Assembly (NCBI GenBank): GCA_024867545.1
Contig: JANFNE010000057.1
Coordinates: 186,001 to 250,000, forward strand
Direction: 5' to 3'
Length of the DNA stretch: 64,000 bases
From: Phytopythium helicoides
Taxonomy: Eukaryota; Oomycota; Peronosporomycetes; Pythiales; Pythiaceae
Each line of letters starts with the position of its first letter. Position 1 is the stretch's first letter. Shown here one piece after another: positions 42,154 to 52,966 of the stretch. The notes below the pieces were generated by a model. It was given only the letters and a program-made list of their open reading frames with translations, did no database searches and was not told where the DNA came from. The position numbers and the translations under genes were made by a program.

Positions 42154-42439
42154 TTTGTCCCGAGGCTTGTTACTCTTGGAGCAGATTGGAGAAGTATCGG
42201 CTGCCATGAAGTCGCCGCCAGCGTGCGACCGGACCGCACACCACCAACCAATCGCGCCGTCCCGAACGGTTCTGTGGTGGAATTCGGGACCATAACCGGT
42301 ATATCACCGGTATTTACCGATCTTCTACCGGTTATATACCGAATCTTTCCTTCCCTCCTTGTCAAAAAAAAAATATAGGGAAAACCCCATTAGAGAAAGT
42401 GCAGAGGTGACGGCCGGAGGGGGCGGCGGCGCAGCAGCC
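42154..42439. promoter_or_regulatory. Bidirectional promoter RPL11 / AP-3 beta with inverted ACCGGT-TATAT elements
   Basis: The 286-bp gap between divergent ATGs contains a CCAAT at 42248-42252. A compact AT-rich block at 42292-42340 has three ACCGGT cores, two of them in ATAACCGGTATAT and its inverted form TACCGGTTATAT. The symmetric arrangement suggests paired factor-binding sites serving both directions; no factor can be named. Confidence 0.45.
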
Positions 42440-45400
42440 ATGGCCATGCGTGGGATCTCGGGCGACGCGCACTTCTTTGAGGAGAACATGAACCTCGACC
42501 GCATCCGCAAGCTGCTGGACAACAAGCTGGGCGTCGCGGGACACGCGGAGAAGCTCGAGGCCATGAAGGCGCTGCTCGCGAGCATCAGCAAGGGCGAGGA
42601 CGTGTCCATGTTCTTCGCCGACGTGGTCAAGAACGTCATCGTGGCCTCGGTCGAGGTCAAGAAGCTCGTCTACATGTACCTCGTGCACTACGCGGACGCC
42701 AACTCGCAGTGCCGCGAGCTCGCGCTGCTGTCTATCAACTCGTTCCAGAAGGATTTGGCCGACCAGAACCAGCTCATCCGCGCGCTCGCGCTGCGCGTCA
42801 TGACCAGCATCCGCGTGCGCGACATCATGCAGATCCAGCTCATCGCCATCCGCAAGTGCGCCGCGGACTCGTCCGCATACGTGCGCAAGTGCGCGGCCAA
42901 CGCCATCAGCAAGGTGTTTGTCGTCGACCGGGACCAGAAGGACGTGCTCGCCGAGATTATTGGGAAGCTGCTCAACGACCCGTCCACCATGGTGCTCGGC
43001 AGCGCTGTGCAGGCGCTCAACGAGGTCTGCCCCGACCGCCTCGATCTGCTGCACCGCCCGTTCCGCAACATCTGCCACCTGCTTGCCGACATTGACGAGT
43101 GGGGCCAGACCGTCACCATCAACGTGCTGATTCGCTACTGCCGCGAGCAGTTCCAGGCGCCGGAAATGCTTGCCCACGAGGGTCAAGGAAAGAGCAAGAA
43201 CGTCAAGGAGCTCTTCCCGAAGCGCAAGGTCAAGCGAGGGTTCTACTCGGACGAGGAAGATGGCGACTCGGGAGGCTCGGATGATGATTCGCGTCGCAAA
43301 AAGGGCGGGAACAACAACTCGTACTCGGCTTCGTCGGCGTTTCACCTTGGAGGAACGACTACTCGCGGCGAGGTGCTCCCGTCGATTGGCTCGGTGTTTC
43401 GCAGCGACGCACTCGCCAGTGGCATCGGAAGCGGTGAGGAGCTTGACGAGGATCACCGTCTTCTGCTGCGTTCCTCGATCCCGCTTCTGAAGTCGCGGAA
43501 CAGTGCTGTCGTGCTAGCAGTCGCGACGCTGCACTACTACTGCGGCACGCACAGCATGGCGACCGCGACTCTCATCGGCAAGTCGCTCGTGCGCATCATG
43601 CGCAGCCAGCGCGAGATCCAGTACGTTGTGCTGTCGGTCATTTCGGCGATGGCTATCTCTCGCCCCGACATGTTCCGTCCCTTCTTGCAAGAGTTTTTCG
43701 TTCGTGCAACCGACCCGGCATACGCGCGCAAGCTCAAGCTCGAAATCCTGACGTCGATTGTGACAGAGGACAACGTGAGCATTATTCTTCGTGAGTTTCA
43801 AGCGTACGTCCGCCATGTTGACAAGGCATTCGTGACGACGACTGTGCGCGCGCTCGGTCGTGTCGCCGATGCCATGCCCAGTGTTGCGGAGCGTTGCTTG
43901 AACGGTCTTATGCGTCTTGTGCGCTCGTCTAACGAGCAAGTGGTCGCTGAGAGCGTCGTGGTGATTCGCCAGCTACTGCAGCAATCAGCGATCGAGAAAG
44001 ATCGCCTCCGCGTTGTCCGTTCGCTTGCCGCGATGATGATTGCGGGTCGTGTGACCAGTCCGTCAGCGCGTGCGTCAATCGTCTGGATGCTCAGTGAATT
44101 CAATGACGATGGTGCTGGATCGACGTGTGCCGCCGAGGCTCTCCGCCTTCTGGTCAAGAAGTTCTCGGACGAAGCGACGGAAGTGCGGCTTCAGATCCTG
44201 AATCTGTCTGTCAAAATTGGACTTCGTGAGCCCCAGAAGCGTCCCATTCAGCTGCTGCTGCAGTATGTGATTGAGCTGTGCAAGTTCGACATCGATTATG
44301 ATGTTCGCGATCGTGCTCGCCTCATTCGCGCGGCGCTGTCAGGTGATGCGTCTATTGTGAACCCGCACAAGCTCTTTGCTGGGAAGAAGCCATCCCCGAT
44401 CATTGGATACGAGGAGGAATCGAAGAAGCGATTCACGCTGGGCACGCTTTCGAACATTGTGCATCACAGTGTGTCTGGTTACTCTTCTCTTCCAAACTGG
44501 CGCACGGAAAAGCCCGACTCCTCGCTTCGCGACGAGGCGTCCTTCAGAGATAACAACCCAAGCCCGCGTCGTGCTGACAGCTCTCGTCGTGGAAAGTCGA
44601 GCAAGAGCCGAGACAAGCGTAGCACAGACAACTTTTACAGCGATGATAGCTCCGCCGAATCTCGGTCCGAGTCCGAATCCGAGTCGGAGTCAGGATCTGA
44701 GTCCGAGTCAGGCTCGGGAAGTGGATCGGACAGCAGCGAGGAAGAGAGTGACTCGGGATCGGAGCCGGAGTCGTCAGGCGATGAAAGCGAGGCTTCTTCG
44801 TCTGAAGAAAGTGATGCATCATCAGCATCCGAGTCTTCAGACGATGATTCTCGTCGTCGTCGTGGACGAAACAAGACCAAGGGCAGTAAGGCTGCGAGTT
44901 CCCCGCGGAAGCAGCAGGCGAAGGCAAAGAAGCCCACCGATTTGTTCGATCCACTTAACTTCTTTGATGACCAGCCTTCGAGCGCTCCTGCGAACCAAAG
45001 TGCCTCCATGAATTTTGCAGCGCCAGCCATGGGTGGAGCGAACTTGCTAGGTGATTTGATGAACTTGAGCATGTCGTCGTCGGCCATGCCGAATGCAGCA
45101 CCTCCAAAACGCGAGCTGCTGTCGTCGCTCGTCAGCAATGGACTTGATATCCAGTACTCGTTCCTACGCCAGCCGTCAATGTACTCGCCGAGCATGAATT
45201 TGATTCAGCTATGGTTCGCTAACCAGTCAAACAACGCGATCTCTCGAGTCCAAGTCGTGGCGAAGCAGAAGGAGGAGGCGGGCAGCAATGCTCCAGCTCA
45301 AGTTATGAGCTTCCCCGAGATCCCTGTGCTCTTCCCCGGCGCGGCTCCTGCGATGGCCCAGATTCACGTCGACTTCCGCGGTCGTCTTGAAAAGGTGCCG

Positions 45401-45838
45401 CTCCAAGTGATTACAAGCGAGGAGACGTTCGAAGTCGAGCTCGTACCGACCGCCGGCGAGCTTCTTGTTGCCCAGTCGATGAACGTGGAAGAGTTTTCGC
45501 AGCGCTTGTCACTGGCGGACGCCTCGATGCTCCATACCAGTGAAGTAACCCTGCGAGTTCCTGTGCAGATGAGCGCTGTCATGGCTGGCGTGCAGCGTGA
45601 TTGCAATGTTGCTCAAGTGTATGAGATCAACAACGTGAACGCTGTCACGGGGAAGTGCAAGTTCGCGGGTCGCGTGCGTGGCGCCGGTGCGGGCGGCTTG
45701 CCTGAGATGGTACTTGTTGCTATCGAAGTTCAGATGCAATCTGGACGTGCCCGCTTGCTTGTTGTGGCTCGCGATGCTGCCATCGCCCAGCGCGTGACCT
45801 CGAGCATTAAGCGCAACTTGCCGGTGCGCGAAGCTTAA
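42440..45838 (+). CDS. AP3B: AP-3 complex subunit beta
   Basis: 1132 aa, no intron. Residues 1-600 form the adaptin N-terminal trunk of HEAT-like helices, including the LADIDEWGQ segment characteristic of beta adaptins. A hinge at about 730-815 is built of Ser-Glu/Asp repeats followed by Arg/Lys, as in animal AP-3 beta. The C-terminal ear region (about 890-1132) follows. AP-3 sorts cargo from endosomes or Golgi to lysosome-like vacuoles. ATG 42440 is followed two codons later by a second Met; upstream in-frame sequence lacks an ATG. The 3' end converges with the secreted kelch gene, 175 bases apart. Confidence 0.93.
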   Translation: MAMRGISGDAHFFEENMNLDRIRKLLDNKLGVAGHAEKLEAMKALLASISKGEDVSMFFADVVKNVIVASVEVKKLVYMYLVHYADANSQCRELALLSINSFQKDLADQNQLIRALALRVMTSIRVRDIMQIQLIAIRKCAADSSAYVRKCAANAISKVFVVDRDQKDVLAEIIGKLLNDPSTMVLGSAVQALNEVCPDRLDLLHRPFRNICHLLADIDEWGQTVTINVLIRYCREQFQAPEMLAHEGQGKSKNVKELFPKRKVKRGFYSDEEDGDSGGSDDDSRRKKGGNNNSYSASSAFHLGGTTTRGEVLPSIGSVFRSDALASGIGSGEELDEDHRLLLRSSIPLLKSRNSAVVLAVATLHYYCGTHSMATATLIGKSLVRIMRSQREIQYVVLSVISAMAISRPDMFRPFLQEFFVRATDPAYARKLKLEILTSIVTEDNVSIILREFQAYVRHVDKAFVTTTVRALGRVADAMPSVAERCLNGLMRLVRSSNEQVVAESVVVIRQLLQQSAIEKDRLRVVRSLAAMMIAGRVTSPSARASIVWMLSEFNDDGAGSTCAAEALRLLVKKFSDEATEVRLQILNLSVKIGLREPQKRPIQLLLQYVIELCKFDIDYDVRDRARLIRAALSGDASIVNPHKLFAGKKPSPIIGYEEESKKRFTLGTLSNIVHHSVSGYSSLPNWRTEKPDSSLRDEASFRDNNPSPRRADSSRRGKSSKSRDKRSTDNFYSDDSSAESRSESESESESGSESESGSGSGSDSSEEESDSGSEPESSGDESEASSSEESDASSASESSDDDSRRRRGRNKTKGSKAASSPRKQQAKAKKPTDLFDPLNFFDDQPSSAPANQSASMNFAAPAMGGANLLGDLMNLSMSSSAMPNAAPPKRELLSSLVSNGLDIQYSFLRQPSMYSPSMNLIQLWFANQSNNAISRVQVVAKQKEEAGSNAPAQVMSFPEIPVLFPGAAPAMAQIHVDFRGRLEKVPLQVITSEETFEVELVPTAGELLVAQSMNVEEFSQRLSLADASMLHTSEVTLRVPVQMSAVMAGVQRDCNVAQVYEINNVNAVTGKCKFAGRVRGAGAGGLPEMVLVAIEVQMQSGRARLLVVARDAAIAQRVTSSIKRNLPVREA

Positions 45839-46013
45839 ATTGGCAGAGCGAAGTGGTTGCTGTGGGGCAATTGCATCGATCGAGTTCGGCAAATTCCAGC
45901 GCTTCGAATACATATAAATCTTGCGATCGCAACACGAGTGGATTGATCCAAGCCCTCTCTCTTGTCTTTCGTGGTTCCTTTCCGCACTTCTATGTCTGAA
46001 CGAAAGCTACTCG

Positions 46014-49000
46014 TTATAGCGCGCTGACACAAACTTCTTGTACACCTGAACTGCGTTTGGTGAACTGCGTCGTCGCACACGAAGCGCATGGGTGCTGCCC
46101 ACTGTTGCCAATGGCCCACTCACCCTCAGAGCACGAGACGCAGTGATCGCGTTGGTGATTGGACGTTGACCCAGCAGAACATGTTTGACAAGTAGTTGAG
46201 GCCTCGCCAGCCGAGAATGTACCCGGCGGGCAGCTCAGGCAGTCGCTCGCGAGCGCTGGGGAGAAGGTTCCTGGAGGACATGCGACCTTCTTGCCGTTCC
46301 GACATGCGTAGCCACTTGGGCACGGCCCACACGCGCTGGCAGCTGTTGCGTACGTCCCTGGATTGCACAGTCTTGCCATGCCGCCGATGCAGATCCACCC
46401 GTCACGGCAGGACTCACAGATCGCAGCCTCTCCGAATGAGAACGTTCCAGTGGGACATTGGCCTTTGATCCCAGCAGCGCAATATGAACCCGCTGGGCAT
46501 CGAGTGCATGTCCCATCATCTGCTGTCGTTTGGGAGTGCTGGAAGTAGAAGCCTCGAGAGCATTTGCACGCAAACGCAGGATCTGGAAACAGACCGAGTG
46601 TCGTCCAGTCAATCTGCACACCGAGAGACGAAGTGGAACACTCAAGCTCGATCTTGACCAAGCTGACCGAGCCAGACGGCAAAATATGTCGGAGAAAACC
46701 ATACACCCAAGCCCCACTCGTGTCTCCTGATGCCGAAAACACGACGCTAGCATTTCCAGGCGTGTCGGCAGTTGTACGCAGGCGCATTTTGCACTCTGCT
46801 TGTGAGCTATTCGACGCACTCGAGGCGGTCCGAACTCGCCAATACCCACGAAGCACAATTGGAAGCCCTGCTGCGAAGGATGACCCTGGGTATGTCCTCG
46901 TCAATGTGAAATGCGTATTGTTCGGGTCCATCAGCGATATAGCAGTGGTGTTGTATGCACGAAGTAGTGATGGTCCACTATGTGTCGTGACCTGTAGGGT
47001 CGTTGACGAGGACTGCCACAACGAGAGAATTTCTGTGGTGGAGGTTACATCCCATGGTTCAACCCAACCGCTCATAATATGCGGGTCAGCTGGCTTTGAT
47101 GCTTGAGAAGCGAAGCAGGAGTGACTTGGTTCGAGTAGCTGGACACTTAGCCGCAGTACACCGGGAACGCTAACCAAAACGCTCGTGTTGGTGCTTGATG
47201 CAGATGCAGGAAAGGCAGAAATAGTCATTGACACGACAGGCAACGAGTGACTAGAGCCCGAAAAGGAGACAACACGAGCATTCCCGCTTATCATGCTGCT
47301 GCTGTCTTGAAGAATATCAATCGCGGTGGGCACAGACGCATCTTTAGATATGAGTGCCTGGGAAATTTGTTGGGGAATGCTGTCGGTCGTGGAAAATTTG
47401 ATGATGCTGGCCACTGTGAGCGCACTTCCAGACAAGGAAAATGATCCAGATGTAAGCTGGAATGCAAACGCGCTATGGTCATGTAGTGCGGTTTGTAGTG
47501 CGGCAGGAACGACGAGTTGGTTGGCCGAGTCTGGGACACCAAGAACCGATTCTCCTACGCCGATAATAATTCGCCGATCACTTGACGGCCATGTCCGATT
47601 AGTTTTTGTGAGCCCATCAACCAACCATTGTGCGGAGCCAAAATACATAGATCCATCAGCAGTAGTGATATTTGAAGTTGCACGAGTAGCAACAGCAGTA
47701 GAAACAGCTCTTTGGATTTGAACAAGAGTCTGAGCCATGCTCGTCGAGTTGAACACGGCTGTTGGTGCCGAAGTGGAGCAATCCAGTAGTCCCAATCGAA
47801 TTCCGCCAGGCGTGAGTGCGTATGTGCCTTGAATAGCTGCTATAATTCCTGGGAGTAGATCGGCGAAAGCTAGAGTAATAGCGGCATTCGGGTCAATGGC
47901 TAGCAACAAATTTATCGGTTGCATGAATAAATCGTTGGTGACCGTGGAAGATGGACTAAATGTTGCTGTAGTTGACGTCAGGCGATTTAAAGTGATAGAC
48001 GATATGAACATGCCGTCAGCTCTCCGCTGGTATAAAGAATTTGCCCCACTGTTCCCGCCATTCATATCGTCAATAAAAATGGTTTGCTCGCAATCGATAT
48101 CATTAGATACCGCGCTGGTGGTGGGTGATCCCACATCTTGGAGCTGCAAGGTGATGTATCTGCATCCAGATCTTGTTGACAGCGTTGAAGCAGCAACACT
48201 GATTGAAACGTTCTTGCTAACTTCACCTGCAGCGAGCTGGACAGTTGCAGCTGGTGATACCAAAACGCTGGATGCAGATACAGAAAAGTTGCTGGTCTTG
48301 CATGTGATGACAGCCGATAATGAAGTTGTAGTGGTACCAGCACGATTAACTTTGACGGTAAAAGTGATAGACCCTGTGCTTGGAACTGGGGACGCAATAA
48401 TTGGAACGGAGGTCGGTGCGAAGTACAAGACTGCTGGGCCACCGGTGCTCACAATAGAAGTAGAAGAGGTCACTGTTATCGATCCTGTGGATAAACTGCA
48501 ATCGCCCCCAGCCCATCCACTGGAGCACGCACAGCCTCCATAAACGCACTCGCCGTTGCCAGAGCACACGAAACCATTTCTACCGGTTGTGCATCCTGAA
48601 AGTGTCAGCCCACCGTCAACACTAACGCGGCATGATATGCAGTTTCTCCACCCGTCCATTGCAAACGCATCGTATTGACTATCACCAGCGCACTCACTGC
48701 AGCTGGTAGCGCCTCGAGCAGCAGTATATTTCATCCTTGGACACACAGGACATCCGATCGAAGGTGATCCCGCCAACGCTGCCGCATCCACTGAAGACCA
48801 AATCAAGCTGCTGCTAGTGCCGGGAAGACAAGTGGAGCACACACCAGCCCGATTCACGGACGGAAATGACCCAGCGCGGCACGACTGGCATGCCGAGCCA
48901 TCGTAAAACTGTCCCGAATCACAGAAGTTGCAAGTCGCAGCTCCACTTGTGCTTGTTGGTGGTGCAGTGTAAGAACCGGAAGGGCAGGAAAGGCATACAC

Positions 49001-51161
49001 TTGAGCCCGAGATGGGTGAATAAGTGTTCTGTGGGCAAGGGACACATGCACCACTCGTGCCAACTCCCAAGGAGTACATTCCTGCTGCACACGACTGACA
49101 CAGACCAGTTCCGTTCGTCCCAATCACAAGTGTCGAACCTGCGGGGCAAAAGCTGCATTCTGTCTGACCTAAAGACGAAGCTGGAGTAAATCCTCGTTGA
49201 AGTATGCATGATACGCAAGATGAAACTCCTGGAGCAGCTATCCCGGGGCTCGACGTATTCGCCGGGCATGGCGAGCACTGCGAGCTTCCCAAGTCGCTGT
49301 AAAATCCTCGCGGGCAATTGTGGCATACTGTCGCTCCCATTCCATTCGTTGCAGGTGCATAAGTTCCTGCTGGGCATGACGTACAAGAGGCCGATGCAAT
49401 TGAGCTGGCAAAACTTCCGCCGGGGCATTGCAAACAACTTGTAGCGCCTTGGGTGGCCGCAAAGGTTCCAATTGGGCACGCAGTACAAGTGGACGAGCCG
49501 GTCACGCCTGTGTAGTAGCCTGGTATACATGATATGCATGCGCTGAGTGATATTGCACCAAGTGCCGTCGATGCAGTTCCGGCTGGGCATGACAAGCACA
49601 CAGCACTGTTGTCTCCTGCAAGTCCTGTCACTGGGCTATACGTTCCAGGTGAGCATAATGTGCATTTGCTGGCAGCTCCTGCGGAGGAAAATGTTCCTGC
49701 TGGGCACTGAGCACAGTTACGACTTCCGTCTTGAAGATATGACCCTGCAGGGCATGGCACACAAACGTAGGTGCTTCCGCAGCGCGTGATGGTGAGACCT
49801 GGCCCACATGATGGTGCCACATAGTCTGCGCGCTCGATTCGTGTTTCGACAACTCGGTAACGATCTCGCCCTCCCATCACCAATAAATAGCTGCTGCCAC
49901 CTCCGGAGAAATATGCGAGCGAGTGGCCTCGACGTTGTGGCGATAGATCTGCTGTGAAACTAAGCCGAACCCACTGACTTGCATTCACATTGAGCTCCCA
50001 CGAATCGCCCAAATAGTCGGATGGGAAGGCAGCAGATCCACCAGCAACTGCGAATTTTCCTTCCTCAACGAATGCGATCCCCGCCCCAAACCGAGCTCCT
50101 GGAGTTGATCCGACGGGATTTAGCCGCTCCCAAGTGTAAGTTTGTCGCTCGACTGGTGGATTGGCTGCCACCGACTGGGGGCAAAGTCGCCAAAGCTCGT
50201 CGAAGATGGTCGAACCTTGCGCAGATGTGGTTTCTGTCGTAGTACTTGCGCTCTTTCCACCATATACTAGCATGCAAACACTGCGTGTGTTCCTGGCTGC
50301 TACGTCGAAGAGCCTCGATGTGGTTGTTGCCGAGTGGTAAGCTCGCGCTACTGGCACGGAACCGCCTGATACAAGCGCAGAAGCTGAAAGCTTCCTCCAC
50401 ATGATACTTGGTTGCTTCGAGCTGCACGTGGTACTGGTCGTGACTTTGGAGATCAGTGCAAAATGGAGCCCTTCAAGCTCAGCATAAGTATCGGACAGCC
50501 CACCGTATACAATTGCGCCAATCGTTGAGCTGTTTTCAAACACTTTGGTGAACGAGTGACCGATCCGAGGCTCCGGAACGCTTTTATACGACGCAGAAGC
50601 ATCGGACGAAGGCACAGCTAGCTGATCCCATACTGCTGTTGTGCCACTTGAGTCATCAAGACAGAGACGCCAAGTGTCGTTCAGAAATTCGCGACTTTGA
50701 CCGCCAAATACGTAAATGGCGTTTGTTGTTGTGTCCACGAACGACGCGTGGTCTGATCGACTCGCAGGAGACGTAAACACCTCGTCCAAGGCCGACGAAG
50801 ATGTCGATGTAGCGACAGTCGACTGAATCCGGTCGGCAGGCGTCGCAAATGTATTCGAGGCGACATCGTACACCAGCACAGGGTTGGTCACCACTGGCTG
50901 AGCTGACTCGTACTCGATCCCACCGATAGTCACGAGTCGATGGCGGGCTGTTGACGAAGCTATGACCGGCTCGCTGGTGTGTGAGATGCGCGTGTAGACA
51001 TCGCTACCTGTCTTCTGGACCCACGTGAGCTGCACAGATGCGTTGGCTGCCTCACTGTAGTCAGAGCATTGGGTCGCATCACTCAATGCTGTGGCAACCA
51101 AGAGCGACAACAATGTAAGCTGCGCCAAAGCCCAGAGCTTTAGGGTCGCCAATGCGGCCAT
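46014..51161 (-). CDS. Large secreted kelch and GCC2/GCC3 Cys-rich repeat protein
   Basis: 1715 aa, single exon. Residues 1-27 are a signal peptide (LWALAQLTLLSLLVATALS). About 55-445 hold six kelch-like repeats with repeated GG and YGG motifs, a predicted beta-propeller. About 450-865 are some ten GCC2/GCC3 (ephrin-receptor-like) repeats of the CPAGTYS type, followed by an EGF-like unit GNGECVYGGCACSSGW near 875. About 890-1500 is Ser/Thr-rich with beta-sandwich-like and vWA-like segments and many N-glycosylation sites. About 1530-1715 is a second GCC2/GCC3 block. No transmembrane segment or GPI-type tail is seen, so it is probably secreted or wall-associated. The function is likely adhesion or surface recognition, by inference from domains. 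No gene name known. Confidence 0.85.
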   Translation of the reverse strand: MAALATLKLWALAQLTLLSLLVATALSDATQCSDYSEAANASVQLTWVQKTGSDVYTRISHTSEPVIASSTARHRLVTIGGIEYESAQPVVTNPVLVYDVASNTFATPADRIQSTVATSTSSSALDEVFTSPASRSDHASFVDTTTNAIYVFGGQSREFLNDTWRLCLDDSSGTTAVWDQLAVPSSDASASYKSVPEPRIGHSFTKVFENSSTIGAIVYGGLSDTYAELEGLHFALISKVTTSTTCSSKQPSIMWRKLSASALVSGGSVPVARAYHSATTTSRLFDVAARNTRSVCMLVYGGKSASTTTETTSAQGSTIFDELWRLCPQSVAANPPVERQTYTWERLNPVGSTPGARFGAGIAFVEEGKFAVAGGSAAFPSDYLGDSWELNVNASQWVRLSFTADLSPQRRGHSLAYFSGGGSSYLLVMGGRDRYRVVETRIERADYVAPSCGPGLTITRCGSTYVCVPCPAGSYLQDGSRNCAQCPAGTFSSAGAASKCTLCSPGTYSPVTGLAGDNSAVCLSCPAGTASTALGAISLSACISCIPGYYTGVTGSSTCTACPIGTFAATQGATSCLQCPGGSFASSIASASCTSCPAGTYAPATNGMGATVCHNCPRGFYSDLGSSQCSPCPANTSSPGIAAPGVSSCVSCILQRGFTPASSLGQTECSFCPAGSTLVIGTNGTGLCQSCAAGMYSLGVGTSGACVPCPQNTYSPISGSSVCLSCPSGSYTAPPTSTSGAATCNFCDSGQFYDGSACQSCRAGSFPSVNRAGVCSTCLPGTSSSLIWSSVDAAALAGSPSIGCPVCPRMKYTAARGATSCSECAGDSQYDAFAMDGWRNCISCRVSVDGGLTLSGCTTGRNGFVCSGNGECVYGGCACSSGWAGGDCSLSTGSITVTSSTSIVSTGGPAVLYFAPTSVPIIASPVPSTGSITFTVKVNRAGTTTTSLSAVITCKTSNFSVSASSVLVSPAATVQLAAGEVSKNVSISVAASTLSTRSGCRYITLQLQDVGSPTTSAVSNDIDCEQTIFIDDMNGGNSGANSLYQRRADGMFISSITLNRLTSTTATFSPSSTVTNDLFMQPINLLLAIDPNAAITLAFADLLPGIIAAIQGTYALTPGGIRLGLLDCSTSAPTAVFNSTSMAQTLVQIQRAVSTAVATRATSNITTADGSMYFGSAQWLVDGLTKTNRTWPSSDRRIIIGVGESVLGVPDSANQLVVPAALQTALHDHSAFAFQLTSGSFSLSGSALTVASIIKFSTTDSIPQQISQALISKDASVPTAIDILQDSSSMISGNARVVSFSGSSHSLPVVSMTISAFPASASSTNTSVLVSVPGVLRLSVQLLEPSHSCFASQASKPADPHIMSGWVEPWDVTSTTEILSLWQSSSTTLQVTTHSGPSLLRAYNTTAISLMDPNNTHFTLTRTYPGSSFAAGLPIVLRGYWRVRTASSASNSSQAECKMRLRTTADTPGNASVVFSASGDTSGAWVYGFLRHILPSGSVSLVKIELECSTSSLGVQIDWTTLGLFPDPAFACKCSRGFYFQHSQTTADDGTCTRCPAGSYCAAGIKGQCPTGTFSFGEAAICESCRDGWICIGGMARLCNPGTYATAASACGPCPSGYACRNGKKVACPPGTFSPALASDCLSCPPGTFSAGEASTTCQTCSAGSTSNHQRDHCVSCSEGEWAIGNSGQHPCASCATTQFTKRSSGVQEVCVSAL

Positions 51162-51955
51162 TCGTGTCAACGAGCAGGATCTGGTTGACTGCACGACCCT
51201 TTGATGGCAAGATACAGGGCTTCAATCATCCGCGAATTCCGGTCATACGAGTATTTCACAAGATATAGCGAGGCCGGAACAACCAACAGCTCCGAGTTCA
51301 AACTCATTTCGGACACAGTAGAAGATATGGGGCTGTAAAGTCCAAGGGAAAGGAAAGGAACTAAACCACACGTAGCACATCACGTGTTACTTCCAGGTTG
51401 GCCCAATAATTTTTTCTTGAACTATTTCAGGTCGTGTCGTTCAAAGATCACATCGATTGCGGGCTGTTGGCTCGCCAACGCTGAAAAGTGATGACAACGA
51501 GTCGTGTTGGAGGTCTACATCGACATTTAGATGGCGCAGTTAGCCGAGCGTGCATCAATATGGTCTTGAAGCAGCATTTAGCCCTCTGGTCTGGTGCACC
51601 AGGCAGGCAGGCAGATATGTAAACTGCAGGATCATCAAGCAGGATGTCCATGGGCACGACGCCACCAACTTCGCCTTCCCCGCCAACGAGAGCCATCAGA
51701 AAGCGAAGCATGCTCTCAAGTTGGGCCATCCTATCTCACTATGAACGAAAGCGATCAGCCTGCGGAGGAGCAAAACTCGCCATGCTGCGAACATCTCGAC
51801 GCTCACACGAAAAAATCTCGCCACCATCAACTTTTTCATGGTGGCGCTTATCAATACCATACAAATTCCTATACAACCACTTTTTTCACTCGCATATTCC
51901 CGACGTGACCACCAGGCAACCACCAGCGAGTGCAGCTCAAGCGGACGCTGCGCGG
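51162..51955. other. Divergent promoter region, secreted protein / NSRP1
   Basis: About 790 bases between divergent ATGs. The NSRP1 frame remains open upstream to 51644, but that part is not family-like. No further gene. Confidence 0.4.
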
Positions 51956-52966
51956 ATGTCGTTCTCCATGAAGCTGCCGGCCGCCAAGGCCAAGAAGAAG
52001 CAGTACGGACTGATCCTGCCTCCGTCCTCTTCGTCGTCGACCAGCTCCGGGCTCTCGGCGTTCTCTGCAGCGCGCGCTACGCCGTCGGACGTGGCGGCGA
52101 CTTCTTCGAGCGACCCCAAGGCCGAAGCGCGGCGCCGCGTGGCGCAGGAAGCCGCTCGCAGTCTTCAGAAGGCGCAGGTGGAGCGCTCACACGCCCAGGC
52201 GCTGGCTGAGGACCCGTCGGTGTTCGACTACGACGGCGTGTACGACGAGATGCAGAGTGAGCGGCAGGCCAAGCGAGGGGAGCGAGAGCGCCAGCGAGAG
52301 GTCGAGAAGAAGAAGCCCAAGTACATCTCGACGCTGCTGGAGCAGGCCAAGATCCGAGAGGTGGAGAACGAGCGCATCCGCGAGCGGCGGTTGCTGAATG
52401 AGAGGAAGGCCGAGGACGCGCTCTACGGAGACAAGGAGAAGCTCGTCTCGGCCAGCTACAAGCGCAAGCTCATGGAGATGAAGCGCTGGGACGAGGAGGA
52501 CCGTCGCTTGGACGCCATCGAGGCGGCTAACGACGTCACCAAGCAGGGAGAGAACGCGCTCGCGGGCTTCTACGCCAACCTTATGACCAGGAACATTGCC
52601 ATGGGCGGAGACGCTGCCAAGGCTACTAGCGCCTACACGGCTGGTGGTCGCAAACAACTGGATGAGGAAGAAGACGAGCAAAGGAAGAAGCGTCGAGTGG
52701 AAGGCGGCAAGGATGCTGATCGAGTCGACAAGGAGACCAGACGGGAGAAGGACACAGCGCCGAGCAGGAGAGACCGCAGCGACTCTGGCGAGCGGATGGA
52801 CGAGAACCGGAAGGAGGCTTCGTCACCTCAGCGAAAAAGGGAGACGCTGGATAGAGAGAAACTGGTTGAGAAGCTGACAGAGCCCAAGCAGAGCAAAGAG
52901 GACGCAATCGCAGCTGCACGCGCGAGATTCCTGGCTCGTAAGGCACAGCGGTCTGCTCCTAAATGA
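51956..52966 (+). CDS. NSRP1: Nuclear speckle splicing regulatory protein 1 (NSRP1/CCDC55)
   Basis: 336 aa. The conserved NSRP1 coiled-coil block runs from about residue 83 to 215. It begins with DPSVFDYDGVYDEM, continues with KPKYISTLLEQAKIREVENER and ends with AGFYANLMTRNIAMGG. Highly charged Lys/Glu/Arg regions flank it, with an RKKRRVE-like nuclear signal near 235. Animal NSRP1 binds RNA and alters splice-site choice in nuclear speckles; that role is inferred here. ATG 51956 is the first in-frame Met giving a Lys-rich start that leads into GLILPP, as in the family. Animal members are longer at the C-terminus. Convergent with RPL5. Confidence 0.9.
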   Translation: MSFSMKLPAAKAKKKQYGLILPPSSSSSTSSGLSAFSAARATPSDVAATSSSDPKAEARRRVAQEAARSLQKAQVERSHAQALAEDPSVFDYDGVYDEMQSERQAKRGERERQREVEKKKPKYISTLLEQAKIREVENERIRERRLLNERKAEDALYGDKEKLVSASYKRKLMEMKRWDEEDRRLDAIEAANDVTKQGENALAGFYANLMTRNIAMGGDAAKATSAYTAGGRKQLDEEEDEQRKKRRVEGGKDADRVDKETRREKDTAPSRRDRSDSGERMDENRKEASSPQRKRETLDREKLVEKLTEPKQSKEDAIAAARARFLARKAQRSAPK

